From Betaproteobacteria bacterium (GTDB taxonomy: Bacteria; Pseudomonadota; Gammaproteobacteria; Burkholderiales; SG8-41), in contig JANYDY010000029.1 in NCBI GenBank assembly GCA_025363435.1, positions 1 to 52,054 on the forward strand: a stretch of DNA of 52,054 nt, written 5' to 3'. A program made the position numbers and the translations under genes. Under the pieces are notes generated by a model. The model saw only the letters and a program-made list of their open reading frames with translations. It made no database searches and was not told the DNA's origin. This document shows positions 1-9,056 of the stretch, in pieces (positions within the stretch are counted from its first letter, which is position 1; each line of letters starts with the position of its first letter).

Positions 1-123
1 CCGCGCTTTGTGGTCTTCAATGAGTCGATTCCGCACACGCCGACGCACAAGGTTGCCAAACACATTCTGAAAAAAGACACGACCTTGCGTACGCGCGCGA
101 CGGATTTCCAGCCGCCGAAGTAG
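1..123 (+). CDS. C-terminal end of an AMP-dependent acyl-CoA synthetase/ligase (partial)
   Basis: Only the last 40 residues and the TAG stop are inside the window; frame 1 is open from the first base. The tail has the pattern PHTPTHKVAK followed by a basic end, which resembles the C-terminal lid of the ANL superfamily (P-x-T-x-x-K with the lysine used in acyl-adenylate formation). It is most like carnitine/crotonobetaine-CoA ligase type enzymes, which activate organic acids as CoA thioesters in the cytoplasm. The co-directional deacetylase and Bug receptor genes downstream suggest it closes a small catabolic operon. The family assignment rests on a short tail, so the substrate is unknown. Confidence 0.6.
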   Translation, partial: PRFVVFNESIPHTPTHKVAKHILKKDTTLRTRATDFQPPK

Positions 124-162
124 TATTAGGCGTTGTCGTTAAACAATAGGCGCAGCAGCGCC

Positions 163-196
163 CTCACCCCACCCTCTCCCGGAGGGAGAGTGTGAG
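163..196. repeat. REP-like palindromic hairpin
   Basis: Perfect 7-bp stem CTCTCCC/GGGAGAG (174-180 and 184-190) with loop GGA, enclosed by an outer CTCAC/GTGAG pair (163-167, 192-196). It lies between the ligase stop and the deacetylase start. C-rich/G-rich hairpins of this form are common intergenic REP-type repeats in proteobacteria; it could also stabilise or terminate the upstream transcript. Copy number in the genome cannot be judged here. Confidence 0.55.
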
Positions 197-240
197 AACG
201 GCGCCGATTCGCTGATGCGAATCGACGGATTGGAGAAAAT

Positions 241-1098
241 ATGAAAAGCGGCGTCAAGACCTGGCCCAACGGCAGCAAAATCGCCGTCGCACTGACCGTC
301 ATGTTCGAAACCTGGCCCGAGGGTAAATGGCCGCCCTACGCGGCGCAGCGCTGGCAGCCGAAACCCGGCGCGCTCGATCATCAGTCGATCACCTTCGCGC
401 AGTATGGCGGTAAGGCCGGCATTTGGCGCATCCTGCGCATCCTTGACGAATGTGAGATGCCGGCAACCTTCTGCACCAATGCGCACAGCGTCGAGGTTTA
501 TCCCGATGCCGCCGCACAGGTAGTGAAGTGCGGCCATGATTTTGCTGCGCATGGTTATACGCAGGACGCGAATCTTGCCGACATGACGGCCGAGCAGGAA
601 CAGGCGACGATACGCCGTTGCATCGAAGTGCTGGAGAAAAATACCGGCCAGCGCCCGCAGGGCTGGCTGTCACCGATTCTGGCGTGGACAGCCAACACTG
701 ACGGCTTTCTCGCGCAGGAAAAAATGCTCTGGCACGGCGACGCCAATTACACCGATCTGCCGCGACGCATACAAACACCGCACGGCCCGCTCGCCCACGT
801 GCCGCACAGCGACTACACCGACAACCGCGTGCTGTGGCTCTCGCCGCAGGATTATTTCAACGTCTACAAAGACACTTTCGATTATTTGTACGCCAATGAA
901 CCGCTGTCGCTGCTGGTGATGACGGTACACTGCCATTTCGGCGGGCGGCCGCTGATGTCGGCGCAACTGCACAAGCTGCTGCGTTATTTCTCGAGCTTTC
1001 CCGGCGTCTGGTTTGCGCGCCATCGCGAACTTGCGCAATGGGCGCTTGAAGGCGATGCGGATGAAATCAGCAACGCGCAGCGTTTTTTCCCGAAGTAG
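241..1098 (+). CDS. Polysaccharide deacetylase family (PuuE/NodB-like) hydrolase
   Basis: A 285-residue soluble protein with no signal peptide. The centre shows a NodB-type pattern: PATFCTNAHSVE, then GHDFAAHGYTQDANL, where the two histidines sit where metal ligands lie in the PuuE/allantoinase-like branch, then RPQGWLSP. The usual N-terminal TFDDG motif is replaced by a diverged FETWPEG stretch, as in metabolic members rather than chitin or peptidoglycan deacetylases. A role in cleaving a C-N bond of a small cyclic amide or an N-acyl compound is plausible but inferred. It precedes the Bug receptor by 13 bases, so the two are probably co-transcribed. Confidence 0.75.
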   Translation: MKSGVKTWPNGSKIAVALTVMFETWPEGKWPPYAAQRWQPKPGALDHQSITFAQYGGKAGIWRILRILDECEMPATFCTNAHSVEVYPDAAAQVVKCGHDFAAHGYTQDANLADMTAEQEQATIRRCIEVLEKNTGQRPQGWLSPILAWTANTDGFLAQEKMLWHGDANYTDLPRRIQTPHGPLAHVPHSDYTDNRVLWLSPQDYFNVYKDTFDYLYANEPLSLLVMTVHCHFGGRPLMSAQLHKLLRYFSSFPGVWFARHRELAQWALEGDADEISNAQRFFPK

Positions 1099-1111
1099 CA
1101 AAGGAGGAATC

Positions 1112-2074
1112 ATGACAATTACCAAACTTGCGATTGCTGTGCTGGCCGCACTTGCTGCGTTACCCGCGGTTGCGCAGAACTATCCGACCCGCGCGATCCG
1201 CCTCGTCGTGCCGTCATCACCCGGCGGCGGCACCGACATCACCGGCCGCATCGTTGCGCAAAAACTCTCCGAACAGCTCGGCCAGACCGTAGTTGTCGAT
1301 AACCGCGCCGGCGCCGGCACCATCATCGGCAATGATATCGTCGCCAAAGCGCCGCCCGACGGTTATACGCTGCTGATGGGCCTGTCGACATTGGCGATCA
1401 ATCCGAGCATGTACGAAAAAATGCCGTACGATGCTTTGAAAGATTTCGCACCGGTGTCGCTGGCGGTGATGTCGCCCAACGTGCTCACCGTGCATCCGTC
1501 GCTGCCGGCGAAAACGGTGAAAGAGTTTATCGCTCTCGCCAAAACAAAGCCGGGCACCATTACTTACGGCTCGGCCGGCCAGGGCACCAGCCCGCATTTG
1601 TCAGGCGAATTGTTGAAGGTGCTGGCGAAAATCGACATCGTGCATGTGCCGTTCAAGGGCTCTGGCCAAAGCGTGATCAGTTCGCTGGCCGGTGAAATTG
1701 CGTCGAACTTCCCGAGTGTGCCGACGGCGATGCCCTACATCAAGGCCGGCAAGCTGCGCGCGCTCGGCGTGACCACGGCGAAGCGCACGCAGGCATTGCC
1801 CGATGTGCCGAGTATTGCCGAAGCCGGTGTGCCCGGTTATGAAGCCACGCAATGGTTCGGCGTTCTGGCGCCGGCCGGCACGCCGCGACCTATCATCGAC
1901 AAGCTCAATGCCGAAATGGTCAAGCTGCTGAAATCACCGGATGTGCGCGAGCGCTTCATTGCCGACGGCACCGATCCGGCGCCGACAACACCGGAGGAGT
2001 TCGCCGCCTATATCAAGTCCGAAACAGATAAATGGACCAAGGTCATCAAGGCAGCGGGGATCAAGCCTCAGTAA
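1112..2074 (+). CDS. Bug-family tripartite tricarboxylate transporter receptor
   Basis: A 320-residue periplasmic solute-binding protein. The chosen ATG is preceded by a strong AGGAGG ribosome site at 1103-1108 and gives a clean signal peptide ending in AVAQ just before NYPTRAIR, the usual start of mature Bug proteins. Typical Bug signatures follow: PGGGTD, GAGTIIGNDIVAKAPPDGYTL, and HVPFKGSGQ in the middle. Receptors of this family capture carboxylates or related small molecules for TctAB-type permeases. No tctA or tctB gene lies nearby, so it must use a permease encoded elsewhere or act in sensing. An in-frame upstream extension to 1013 would erase the signal peptide and was rejected. Confidence 0.93.
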   Translation: MTITKLAIAVLAALAALPAVAQNYPTRAIRLVVPSSPGGGTDITGRIVAQKLSEQLGQTVVVDNRAGAGTIIGNDIVAKAPPDGYTLLMGLSTLAINPSMYEKMPYDALKDFAPVSLAVMSPNVLTVHPSLPAKTVKEFIALAKTKPGTITYGSAGQGTSPHLSGELLKVLAKIDIVHVPFKGSGQSVISSLAGEIASNFPSVPTAMPYIKAGKLRALGVTTAKRTQALPDVPSIAEAGVPGYEATQWFGVLAPAGTPRPIIDKLNAEMVKLLKSPDVRERFIADGTDPAPTTPEEFAAYIKSETDKWTKVIKAAGIKPQ

Positions 2075-2177
2075 TTTGCGTCTGGTTTTGTCGTCCTCCG
2101 TTACGCTGCTTAGCAGCGTCTATTCCCGGGGATACAAGGGGGGGCACGCCGGAGTGTGGCGCAGGGGCCCCATTTGT

Positions 2178-2266
2178 GGGGATGCGACCACGGAGGCGTG
2201 CAAGCGCACGCGAATTCCGGCGTGCTGCGTCCCGCTACGGGGTCGCATCCATCGGCAAGCCGATGG
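2178..2266. repeat. Structured intergenic element with nested inverted repeats
   Basis: The 261 bases between the Bug gene and the convergent glycosyltransferase gene contain three inverted repeats. A perfect 10-bp pair GGATGCGACC/GGTCGCATCC (2180-2189 and 2241-2250) encloses a hairpin GCGTGC/GCACGC (2196-2201 and 2206-2211). A CCATCGGC/GCCGATGG hairpin (2249-2266) abuts it. Short frames here do not look like protein. It resembles a mobile or dispersed intergenic repeat, but only one copy is visible. A run of T residues on the + strand (2306-2325) follows and could help end transcription. Confidence 0.5.
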
Positions 2267-2335
2267 AGCCTGCTCTGCCCTTCGCGGGCGCGCGCCTTCG
2301 TTCAAATTTTTTTCATTTTTTTGTCGTTGCTCTGA

Positions 2336-4240
2336 CTAAACGCTAAACGCTTGCGGTGATTCTCCACGCAGATGTCGTTGCCAGATCGTCGTATAGGCAG
2401 CTTCCAGATGCCGGCAGTAGCGCGCCGTATCAAACAAGGCACAGGTGCCACGGTTGCGTTCGATACGGCTGCGGATTTCAGCGAGCACGCCCGGTGAAGT
2501 TGCAAGCGCATAAGCACGCGCTTCGTATTCGGCAAGATTCTGCGTAATCAAATCGGGCAACCCCACCGCGCTCAATACGCTAGCGGCAACGCGGCCGGTG
2601 AAGGTCTCTCCCATACAGGTCAGCAGCGGCAGGCCCGCCCACAGCGCATCGCTGGCAGTCGTATGCGCGCAACACGGCAGCGTATCCAGAAACAGATCGG
2701 CACAGCGCTGGCGCGCCAGATGCGTTTCGAGATCAACGCGGCGTGCGAACACCAGTCGATCCGCTGCAACACCGCGCGACACCGCCTCACGCCGCAGATT
2801 GGCGGCGGCATCCGGATTGTCTTCGAGCAGCCACAGTACGCTGCCGGCTATTTTTTTTAGCAGGCGCATCCAACTATCGAATAGTTGCGGCGTGATTTTG
2901 TAGTTGTTGTTGAAGCAGCAGAAAACAAATGCGCCCTCCGGCAGACCGCAGGCGGCACGACTTGGCGCGGCAGCGGGAATCGCGCGTTTTGAATCGTTGA
3001 CCTGATAACAGTCCGGCAAGCAGATCACTTGTTCGCTGAAATACGCTTCGTGCTGCACCGGAATGACGATGCGGTCGACGATGATGTAGTCGTAACACGG
3101 CATGCCCATGGTGCCGGGCGCGCCCAGATAATTAATCTGCAGCGGCGCGGCGCGGCGCGCGAACAGGCCGGGCCGCGCAATACCAACGAAGCCGTTCAAA
3201 TCGATCAACAGATCAATCGAACGCGCGCGGATTTCAGCGGCGGCCGCATCGTTGCTGAGCCTGCGGATATCGACAATTTCATCAAAGGCGTGGTTGATAC
3301 GCTGGCGCACTGCACTGCCGTCGTCACCGCCTCGATCAAAAGCGATCAGCTCGAAGCGGGTCTTGTCGTGCCGCTCGAACAGCTCGACCATCAGAAAGCC
3401 GGTAGCATGATGGCGGAATTCGCCGGCGACGTAACCGATGCGAATGCGGCCACCGGGCTGACGCGGCGCCGCTGGCGGCAGCGGCGGCAGCGCAAAATCC
3501 GCGCCGTAAATTTCAGCGCAGCGGCGCTGGCTTTGCGCCGACGACACGGTTGCGAGATAGGCGAAAGGTTCGATGGTTTTTTTGCCGGCGGCGATGCCGG
3601 TTTCGACCGCAGCGGTGAGTTCGTCGAAGCGGCTCCAGTCGCAGCAGATCATGCTCGCCTGCAACAGCCGGCCCGGCGCATACGGGTAATCCGGTGCGAT
3701 CGCCAGCAGGTTGCGATAGGCGATGGCGGCATCTACCGGCCGCAACATCAGCATCAGCAACACGGCGCGGTTGTACAGGGCTTCGACGTAATACGGTCGC
3801 AGCGTCAGCGCCCGTTCATACGAGGCAAGCGCCTCGTCGTTGCGTTTGAGCTCCTGCAATACATTGCCGCGGTTGTTCAAGGCCCCGGCATCGGCGGGTT
3901 TGAGTGCAACTACGCGTTCGTAACTGTCCAGCGCCTCGTTGAAACGCCCGAGCTGCTGCAAAGCGAGGCCGCAATTAAACAACGCGTCGGCGTAATCGGG
4001 CCGGCCTTTCACCGCCTGCGTGTAATCGTCAACCGCCTGCGTCAGCGCGCCCAGCGCCATGCGCGCGTTACCGCGCTGATAGGCGATTTCCGGATTCCAC
4101 GGATCGTATTGCTGCGCGCGATCGAACCAGGCGAGCGCATCCGCCGGCCGCTTTTGTTGCAACAGCGATTTGCCGCGGCGCAGAAAATGCGCGGCGACGC
4201 CGAACGCCCTGATCAGATGCCGGAACATTTCATTTGGCAT
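2336..4240 (-). CDS. TPR-containing GT41 (O-GlcNAc transferase/SPINDLY-like) glycosyltransferase
   Basis: A 634-residue cytoplasmic protein. Residues ~15-200 are tandem tetratricopeptide repeats (patterns such as ADALFNCGLALQQLGRFNEALDSY). From ~255 a GT41 catalytic region follows: IRIGYVAGEFRHHATG with the family histidines, INYLGAPGTMG, CCFNNNYKITPQ, VLWLLEDNP, LDTLPCCAHTTASDALWAGLPLLT and the GRVAASVLSAVGLPDL tail. Such enzymes transfer a sugar from UDP-GlcNAc or another nucleotide sugar to Ser/Thr of proteins, or act on unknown acceptors in bacteria. It sits 83 bases beyond the end of the minus-strand catabolic cluster and may be a separate unit. The acceptor protein is unknown. Confidence 0.9.
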   Translation of the reverse strand: MPNEMFRHLIRAFGVAAHFLRRGKSLLQQKRPADALAWFDRAQQYDPWNPEIAYQRGNARMALGALTQAVDDYTQAVKGRPDYADALFNCGLALQQLGRFNEALDSYERVVALKPADAGALNNRGNVLQELKRNDEALASYERALTLRPYYVEALYNRAVLLMLMLRPVDAAIAYRNLLAIAPDYPYAPGRLLQASMICCDWSRFDELTAAVETGIAAGKKTIEPFAYLATVSSAQSQRRCAEIYGADFALPPLPPAAPRQPGGRIRIGYVAGEFRHHATGFLMVELFERHDKTRFELIAFDRGGDDGSAVRQRINHAFDEIVDIRRLSNDAAAAEIRARSIDLLIDLNGFVGIARPGLFARRAAPLQINYLGAPGTMGMPCYDYIIVDRIVIPVQHEAYFSEQVICLPDCYQVNDSKRAIPAAAPSRAACGLPEGAFVFCCFNNNYKITPQLFDSWMRLLKKIAGSVLWLLEDNPDAAANLRREAVSRGVAADRLVFARRVDLETHLARQRCADLFLDTLPCCAHTTASDALWAGLPLLTCMGETFTGRVAASVLSAVGLPDLITQNLAEYEARAYALATSPGVLAEIRSRIERNRGTCALFDTARYCRHLEAAYTTIWQRHLRGESPQAFSV

Positions 4241-4323
4241 AGGAATGCGCAGGTATCCGTAGTTGGGTCAGCATTGCCTGATGATACAAGCCGGCCTGAC
4301 CGGCGATGGAGGCATTTTGCCGC

Positions 4324-5274
4324 TTAGTCTTCGCGAATTCCCGCGTCTTTAATGACTTTGTCCCAGCGGTTGATGTCAGCACGCATGGAAGCGGCAAATT
4401 CCTCCGCGGTGCCGCCGAGTGTTTCAACACCGGCGCTGAAAAAACGTTCTTTGACGTCGGCGCGGCCGAGCACGCGCAGGGTTTCCTGATTCAGGCGCGC
4501 CACAATAGCCGGTGGCGTTTTTGCCGGCGCAAAAAATCCGTAAAACGAAACCGACTCGTAGCCGGACAGCCCGGCCGAGGCCACGGTCGGCAATCCCGGC
4601 GCCAGTTCGGTCGGTCGCGCGCTGGTCACGGCGAGCGCTTTCAAGCGCCCTGATTTGACATGCAGCATGGCAGCGCCGGCGGCCGGGAACATCACTTGCA
4701 CCTGACCGGCCATCAGCGCCGTGAGCCCGGGGCCGGTGCCCTTGAACGGCACGCGCACGATTTCGACACGCGCCATCGATTTGAACAATTCGGCGCCCAG
4801 ATGCATCGCCGAGCCCGCAGCGCCGGTTGCATAGTTGAGCTCGCCCGGTCGCGCACGCGCCAGCGCCGTCAGCTCTTTGACCGAGTTCACCGGCAATGCC
4901 GGATGCACGACGAGTATGTTCGGCGCCATCGCCACCAGTATGATGGGCGAAAAATCCCTGACCGGGTCCCACACCACCTCTTTCATCAACGGCAGGATCC
5001 ACAGCGCGCTGCTGTATAAAAGCAGCGTGTGGCCATCGGCTGCGGATTTTGAAACCGCCTGCGCAGCGAGCGCACCGCTGCCGCCGCCTTTGGCTTCAAC
5101 AATCACCTGTTGCGCAAAGGCGGCCGTGAGCCCCTGCGCAATCAGGCGCGCGGCGAGATCATTGCCGCCACCGGGCTCTGCGGTGATGATGCGGATCGGT
5201 TTGGACGGATAGTTTTGTGCCGCGGCATTGAACGCAATCGCCACACACATCAACACAATCGCAAAGGCTCGCAT
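4324..5274 (-). CDS. Bug-family receptor at the 3' end of the hyu cluster
   Basis: 316 residues with a signal peptide (MRAFAIVLMCVAIAFNAAAQ) followed by NYPSKPIRIITAEPGGGND, the standard mature N-terminus. Later motifs are SAADGHTLLLYSS, NILVVHPALPV and RVPFKGTGPGL. The start chosen is the methionine at 5274, 7 bases after the hyuA stop; a longer version starting at 5346 would overlap hyuA by 65 bases and hide the signal peptide. This is the second Bug gene of the same transcription unit (the other is at 10045-11034). Tight spacing implies co-transcription and a shared substrate class with the HyuAB enzyme. Confidence 0.92.
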   Translation of the reverse strand: MRAFAIVLMCVAIAFNAAAQNYPSKPIRIITAEPGGGNDLAARLIAQGLTAAFAQQVIVEAKGGGSGALAAQAVSKSAADGHTLLLYSSALWILPLMKEVVWDPVRDFSPIILVAMAPNILVVHPALPVNSVKELTALARARPGELNYATGAAGSAMHLGAELFKSMARVEIVRVPFKGTGPGLTALMAGQVQVMFPAAGAAMLHVKSGRLKALAVTSARPTELAPGLPTVASAGLSGYESVSFYGFFAPAKTPPAIVARLNQETLRVLGRADVKERFFSAGVETLGGTAEEFAASMRADINRWDKVIKDAGIRED

Positions 5275-5281
5275 CACCGGC

Positions 5282-7390
5282 TCAAAGATCGACCACCAGA
5301 TTGCTGTAGGCATCGACAGACCATTTTGCATCCGGTGCAATGACAACGGTCGTTTCGCGTTCTTCGATCAGCGCAGGGCCGGCGCCGCTTTCACCCGGCG
5401 TCAGGCCATAGCGGCTGTAAACGGCGCAGTCGACATGGCCATGCTGCGGGCCGAAATAAACGCGGCGGCTGGCCTTGCGGGCCGTTGCATCAATTTTGCC
5501 GGGCAGCTGCGGCGACAGATTGAACGGCGGCTTTTTGCCGGCAGCGCGCACGCGCCAGGTGATGGCTTCCGTTGCGGCGATGCTGAGTGCGCGGCCGAAC
5601 TGGCGCGCGTACGCGGTCTCGAAGCGTGCCGTCACCTGCTGGAGCGCCGCGGCGCGATCGCCGCCGGTGAAATCGATGCCGCTGACCGGCACTTCGATTT
5701 CATAGCCCTGCCCGCTGTAACGAATATCGACGCTGCGCTCAATCGTGATTTCATCGATTCGCGCGCCCGCTGCTTCGAGCATGGCGTTTGCGCGCGCTTC
5801 CATTTCGGCATACATCGCGCCGACACGCGACCAGTCAAGCACATCGAGCGGGCCGACGTAACTGCGCGACAGGTTGATCACCGGTGGCGCGATGCACAAG
5901 CCGACGGCCGATGTAGCGCCAGCGCCGAGCGGATACACAATGCGGCGTATGCCGAGAATTTTCGCCACCTGCCACGCGTGTATCGGCGCCGCGCCGCCAA
6001 AAGTTATCAGCGTGAACGTGCGAATGTCGAGCGCGCGCTCGGCGGCATAACGTTTGCCCGCCGCCACCATCGCCTCATTAACAACAGCAAAAATGCCCCA
6101 CGCCGCTTCCACGGTGGTTTTGGCAAGCGGTACGCCGACGCTTTCATCGATAGCATTTTTCGCTGCAGCGGCATCCAGCGTCATGTCACCGCCGAGAAAA
6201 CCCGCCGGGTCGACAAAGCCGAGCACGAGGTCGGCGTCGGTTACGGTCGGTTTTGTGCCGCCCCGACCGTACGCCGCCGGCCCGGGTGCGGCGCCGGCGC
6301 TATGCGGACCGACCTTCAGCAACCCAAGCGTGTCGATATGCGCGATGCTGCCGCCGCCGGCGCCGATCTCGATCAATTCGATGACCGGGATCAACACCGG
6401 CAGACCACTGCCACGACGGAAACGCATGGCGCGCGCGGTTTCAAATATGTTGGCGTGGAAGGGCTGGCCGTTTTCAATGCAGCACAATTTTGCCGTCGTG
6501 CCGCCCATGTCGAAGGCAAGCGCGTGCTCAATGCCCAGCAACTCGGCGTAACGCGCTGCGGCAAGCGCACCGGCGGCCGGCCCCGACTCGATCAACTGGA
6601 TCGGGATCTGCTGCGCGATATCGACGCTGGAGATACCGCCGTTGGAGAGCATGACGTGCACATGCTTGCGATAGCCGCGCGCGGCTAAAACGGCATCGAG
6701 TTGCGAAAGATAATTTTTAACGCCGGGCCGCACGTAGGCGTTGAGCACGGTAGTTGATGCACGTTCGTATTCGCGCAGCTCGGGTGCGACTTCACTGGAG
6801 ATCGTGCAGTCGATCTGCGGAAATTCGCGCGCCGCCAGATCGCGTATCACCTGCTCGTGCGCGGCGTTGCGGTAGGCGTGCAGCAGACAAACGGCAACCG
6901 AAGCCACGCCGGCGGCCGCAAGTTCAGTCAACGCGCGGCGCGCCGAATCGAGATCGATCGTCTGCAATACCTCGCCGTTCCACGCCATGCGTTCGCTGAC
7001 TTCGCGTGTGAGGCTGCGCGGCACGATGGGATCGGGACGCTCGAAACGGTAGTCGTAATGATCGTAGCGCGATTCGCGACCCATCACCAGCACGTCGCGA
7101 AAGCCTTCGGTCATGATCAAGCCGGTAACGCAGCCTTTGCGCTCGATGATAGCGTTGGTGACGAGGGTCGTCGCGTGCGAAATTCTGGCGAGATCGGCAT
7201 ACGCCACGCCGGCGCGCTTGCACAATTCGCCGACACCCTCGAGAAAGGCCCGGCCCGGGTCGTCAGGCGTAGTCAGTTGTTTGCCGATATAGAGTTCGCC
7301 GCTCGCCTGCTTGAGCAAGGCGAAATCTGTAAACGTGCCGCCGATGTCGACACCGAGAACGATGTCGCCGGTATTTGTGTTGGTACTCAT
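5282..7390 (-). CDS. hyuA: Hydantoinase/oxoprolinase family protein, subunit A (HyuA)
   Basis: A 702-residue cytoplasmic enzyme, normal length for the HyuA family (N-methylhydantoinase A, 5-oxoprolinase, acetone carboxylase beta relatives). The N-terminal nucleotide-binding signature VLGVDIGGTFTDF is at residues 11-23; SHATTLVTNAIIERKG and a second phosphate motif, ALAFDMGGTTAKLC near residue 290, follow. These enzymes couple ATP hydrolysis to opening a cyclic amide, or to carboxylation, together with subunit B. Its ATG overlaps the hyuB stop by four bases, so the two are translationally coupled. The exact ring substrate (hydantoin, oxoproline, or another lactam/imide) is not determinable from sequence. 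Confidence 0.92.
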   Translation of the reverse strand: MSTNTNTGDIVLGVDIGGTFTDFALLKQASGELYIGKQLTTPDDPGRAFLEGVGELCKRAGVAYADLARISHATTLVTNAIIERKGCVTGLIMTEGFRDVLVMGRESRYDHYDYRFERPDPIVPRSLTREVSERMAWNGEVLQTIDLDSARRALTELAAAGVASVAVCLLHAYRNAAHEQVIRDLAAREFPQIDCTISSEVAPELREYERASTTVLNAYVRPGVKNYLSQLDAVLAARGYRKHVHVMLSNGGISSVDIAQQIPIQLIESGPAAGALAAARYAELLGIEHALAFDMGGTTAKLCCIENGQPFHANIFETARAMRFRRGSGLPVLIPVIELIEIGAGGGSIAHIDTLGLLKVGPHSAGAAPGPAAYGRGGTKPTVTDADLVLGFVDPAGFLGGDMTLDAAAAKNAIDESVGVPLAKTTVEAAWGIFAVVNEAMVAAGKRYAAERALDIRTFTLITFGGAAPIHAWQVAKILGIRRIVYPLGAGATSAVGLCIAPPVINLSRSYVGPLDVLDWSRVGAMYAEMEARANAMLEAAGARIDEITIERSVDIRYSGQGYEIEVPVSGIDFTGGDRAAALQQVTARFETAYARQFGRALSIAATEAITWRVRAAGKKPPFNLSPQLPGKIDATARKASRRVYFGPQHGHVDCAVYSRYGLTPGESGAGPALIEERETTVVIAPDAKWSVDAYSNLVVDL

Positions 7391-9036
7391 TGCGATTCCG
7401 CGCCATAGATCTTGCGCGCCGCCTGTTCCGTGACGAGGCCTTCGACGAGATCTTTCTTGAGCTTGGCCGGACTGCGTTGTTGCGGCGGCCCGAAACCGCC
7501 GCCACCCGGCGAATGAATTTTCAGGAACTGGCCGGGACCAAGCTCACCGCGCCCCTTGGGCGGAAACGCTTTGACGCCGTCGAGCCAGATGCCGGCCGTA
7601 TCGGCATCGCCGCCACCCGACAAGCCGCGCGGCGGATGCGTGACGCGATCCATACGGCTCGAGGCAGTGATGACTTCACCGGTGCTGTTTTCGACCACCA
7701 GTTCGATGCCGAGACCGCCGCGAAATTCACCGGCGCCGCCCGAATCCGCGCGCAGCGCTTTTCTTTTGATCGTCAGCGGCACCACACTCTCGATCACCTC
7801 GACCGGCGGCGAACCCGAATTCGACGGATAGGGCGTGCACGAATAACCGTCCTTGCCGTCGCAGGCGCCCATGCCGCCGCTGCTAATCATCATGAACGAG
7901 AATGGGCGGCCGTCGTGGCCATGCGCACCGGCGAACACCGTACGATTGGTCGGCGAACCGCAGGCCGCCATCACGCGTTCCGGGATCGCTTTGGACATCG
8001 CGTCCATGGTCAGCGTCGGAATGTAGTGTGCGGTCTGGTTGCGCGCGAACACCGGCGCCGGGAACTGCGCATTCAGTATGCACCCAGGCGGCGCAAAGAC
8101 GTTGACCGGCCGCGTAATGCCTTCGTTGTATGGCGTATGCGGATCAAGGATGCATTTCAGCGCGTAGATAAACGCTGAATGCGTGAAGTTGTAGACAACG
8201 TTGATACCGCCGGGACTGACTTGCGGCGAAGTGCCGGCGCAGTCGATTTCGATTTCGCTGCCGCTAACCTTGATCGTGCATTGCAGAGTGACCGGGCTTT
8301 TGAAGCCGTCGGCCTCCACCGTGCTGGAGTACGTGCCGTCGGGAATTTTTTCGATGGCGCGGCGAAATACCGCTTCGGTGCGCGCGTTAAGCGCGCGCGA
8401 CAACGGTCGCCAGTCGTCGATGCCGGTTTCATCCATCAGCCTGACGAGTTCGGACGCGCTGGTACGGCAGGATGCGATCAGCGCGTTAAGATCGCCGATG
8501 ACCTGCTCGGAGACGCGCACATTTTTCTCGAGTATCGCGAACAACATGGCGTCGGGTTCGCCGGCGCGGAACAGCTTCACCGGTGGGAAACAGATGCCCT
8601 CTTCATAGACCTGGCGCGCGTCGGGCACGGTTGAGCCGCCGACATCGGCGACGTGCGAGCAGGCGCCGGCAAAACCGACCAGCCTGCCGGCGCGGAAGAT
8701 CGGCATGGTGATATAAAAATCCGGCAGATGGCCGGAGCCGAACCACGGGTCGTTGGTAAACAGCACGTCGCCCGGCTGCAGAGTTTGCGGCGGGATGCGT
8801 TCCAGTATGGCGCGTATGGTGCGCGGCAGGATGATGCCCATGCGCGGCGTGCCGCGCGTGGTGTAACCGATGCCGGTACCGTCACTATCGCAGAGCGCAC
8901 AGCCGAAATCGTTGGATTCACGCGCGACCGTCGAGAACGCCGCGCGCACCAGTGTGTGCGCAGCTTCGTCAACAATAGAAATGCAACGCTCCCACAAAAT
9001 CTCGAGCGTGACCGGATCGTCAAGCGATATTTGCAT
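7387..9036 (-). CDS. hyuB: Hydantoinase/oxoprolinase family protein, subunit B (HyuB)
   Basis: 549 residues, beginning MQISLDDPVTLEILWERC, the usual HyuB N-terminus. Family landmarks are FTNDPWFGSGHLPDF, GACSHVADVGG, the PGGINVVYNFTHSAF region, and the glycine-rich end (PPRGLSGGGDAD, HSPGGGGFGPP). It forms the catalytic complex with HyuA, whose start codon it overlaps by 4 bases. An in-frame extension upstream to 9393 runs antisense through the cyclodeaminase-like gene and lacks family similarity, so the start at 9036 is preferred; 20 bases separate it from that gene. Confidence 0.92.
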   Translation of the reverse strand: MQISLDDPVTLEILWERCISIVDEAAHTLVRAAFSTVARESNDFGCALCDSDGTGIGYTTRGTPRMGIILPRTIRAILERIPPQTLQPGDVLFTNDPWFGSGHLPDFYITMPIFRAGRLVGFAGACSHVADVGGSTVPDARQVYEEGICFPPVKLFRAGEPDAMLFAILEKNVRVSEQVIGDLNALIASCRTSASELVRLMDETGIDDWRPLSRALNARTEAVFRRAIEKIPDGTYSSTVEADGFKSPVTLQCTIKVSGSEIEIDCAGTSPQVSPGGINVVYNFTHSAFIYALKCILDPHTPYNEGITRPVNVFAPPGCILNAQFPAPVFARNQTAHYIPTLTMDAMSKAIPERVMAACGSPTNRTVFAGAHGHDGRPFSFMMISSGGMGACDGKDGYSCTPYPSNSGSPPVEVIESVVPLTIKRKALRADSGGAGEFRGGLGIELVVENSTGEVITASSRMDRVTHPPRGLSGGGDADTAGIWLDGVKAFPPKGRGELGPGQFLKIHSPGGGGFGPPQQRSPAKLKKDLVEGLVTEQAARKIYGAESQ

Positions 9037-9056
9037 AACCCGGATTATGCCGCTAA

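Noticed and set aside
3029-4327. 432-residue open frame on the + strand opposite the GT41 gene
   Set aside because: Arg/His-rich shadow frame with no recognisable domain, fully antisense to a clear GT41 gene; typical of GC-rich DNA.
5228-6688. 486-residue open frame opposite hyuA
   Set aside because: Low-complexity Arg/Ala composition, no family features, antisense to well-supported hyuA.
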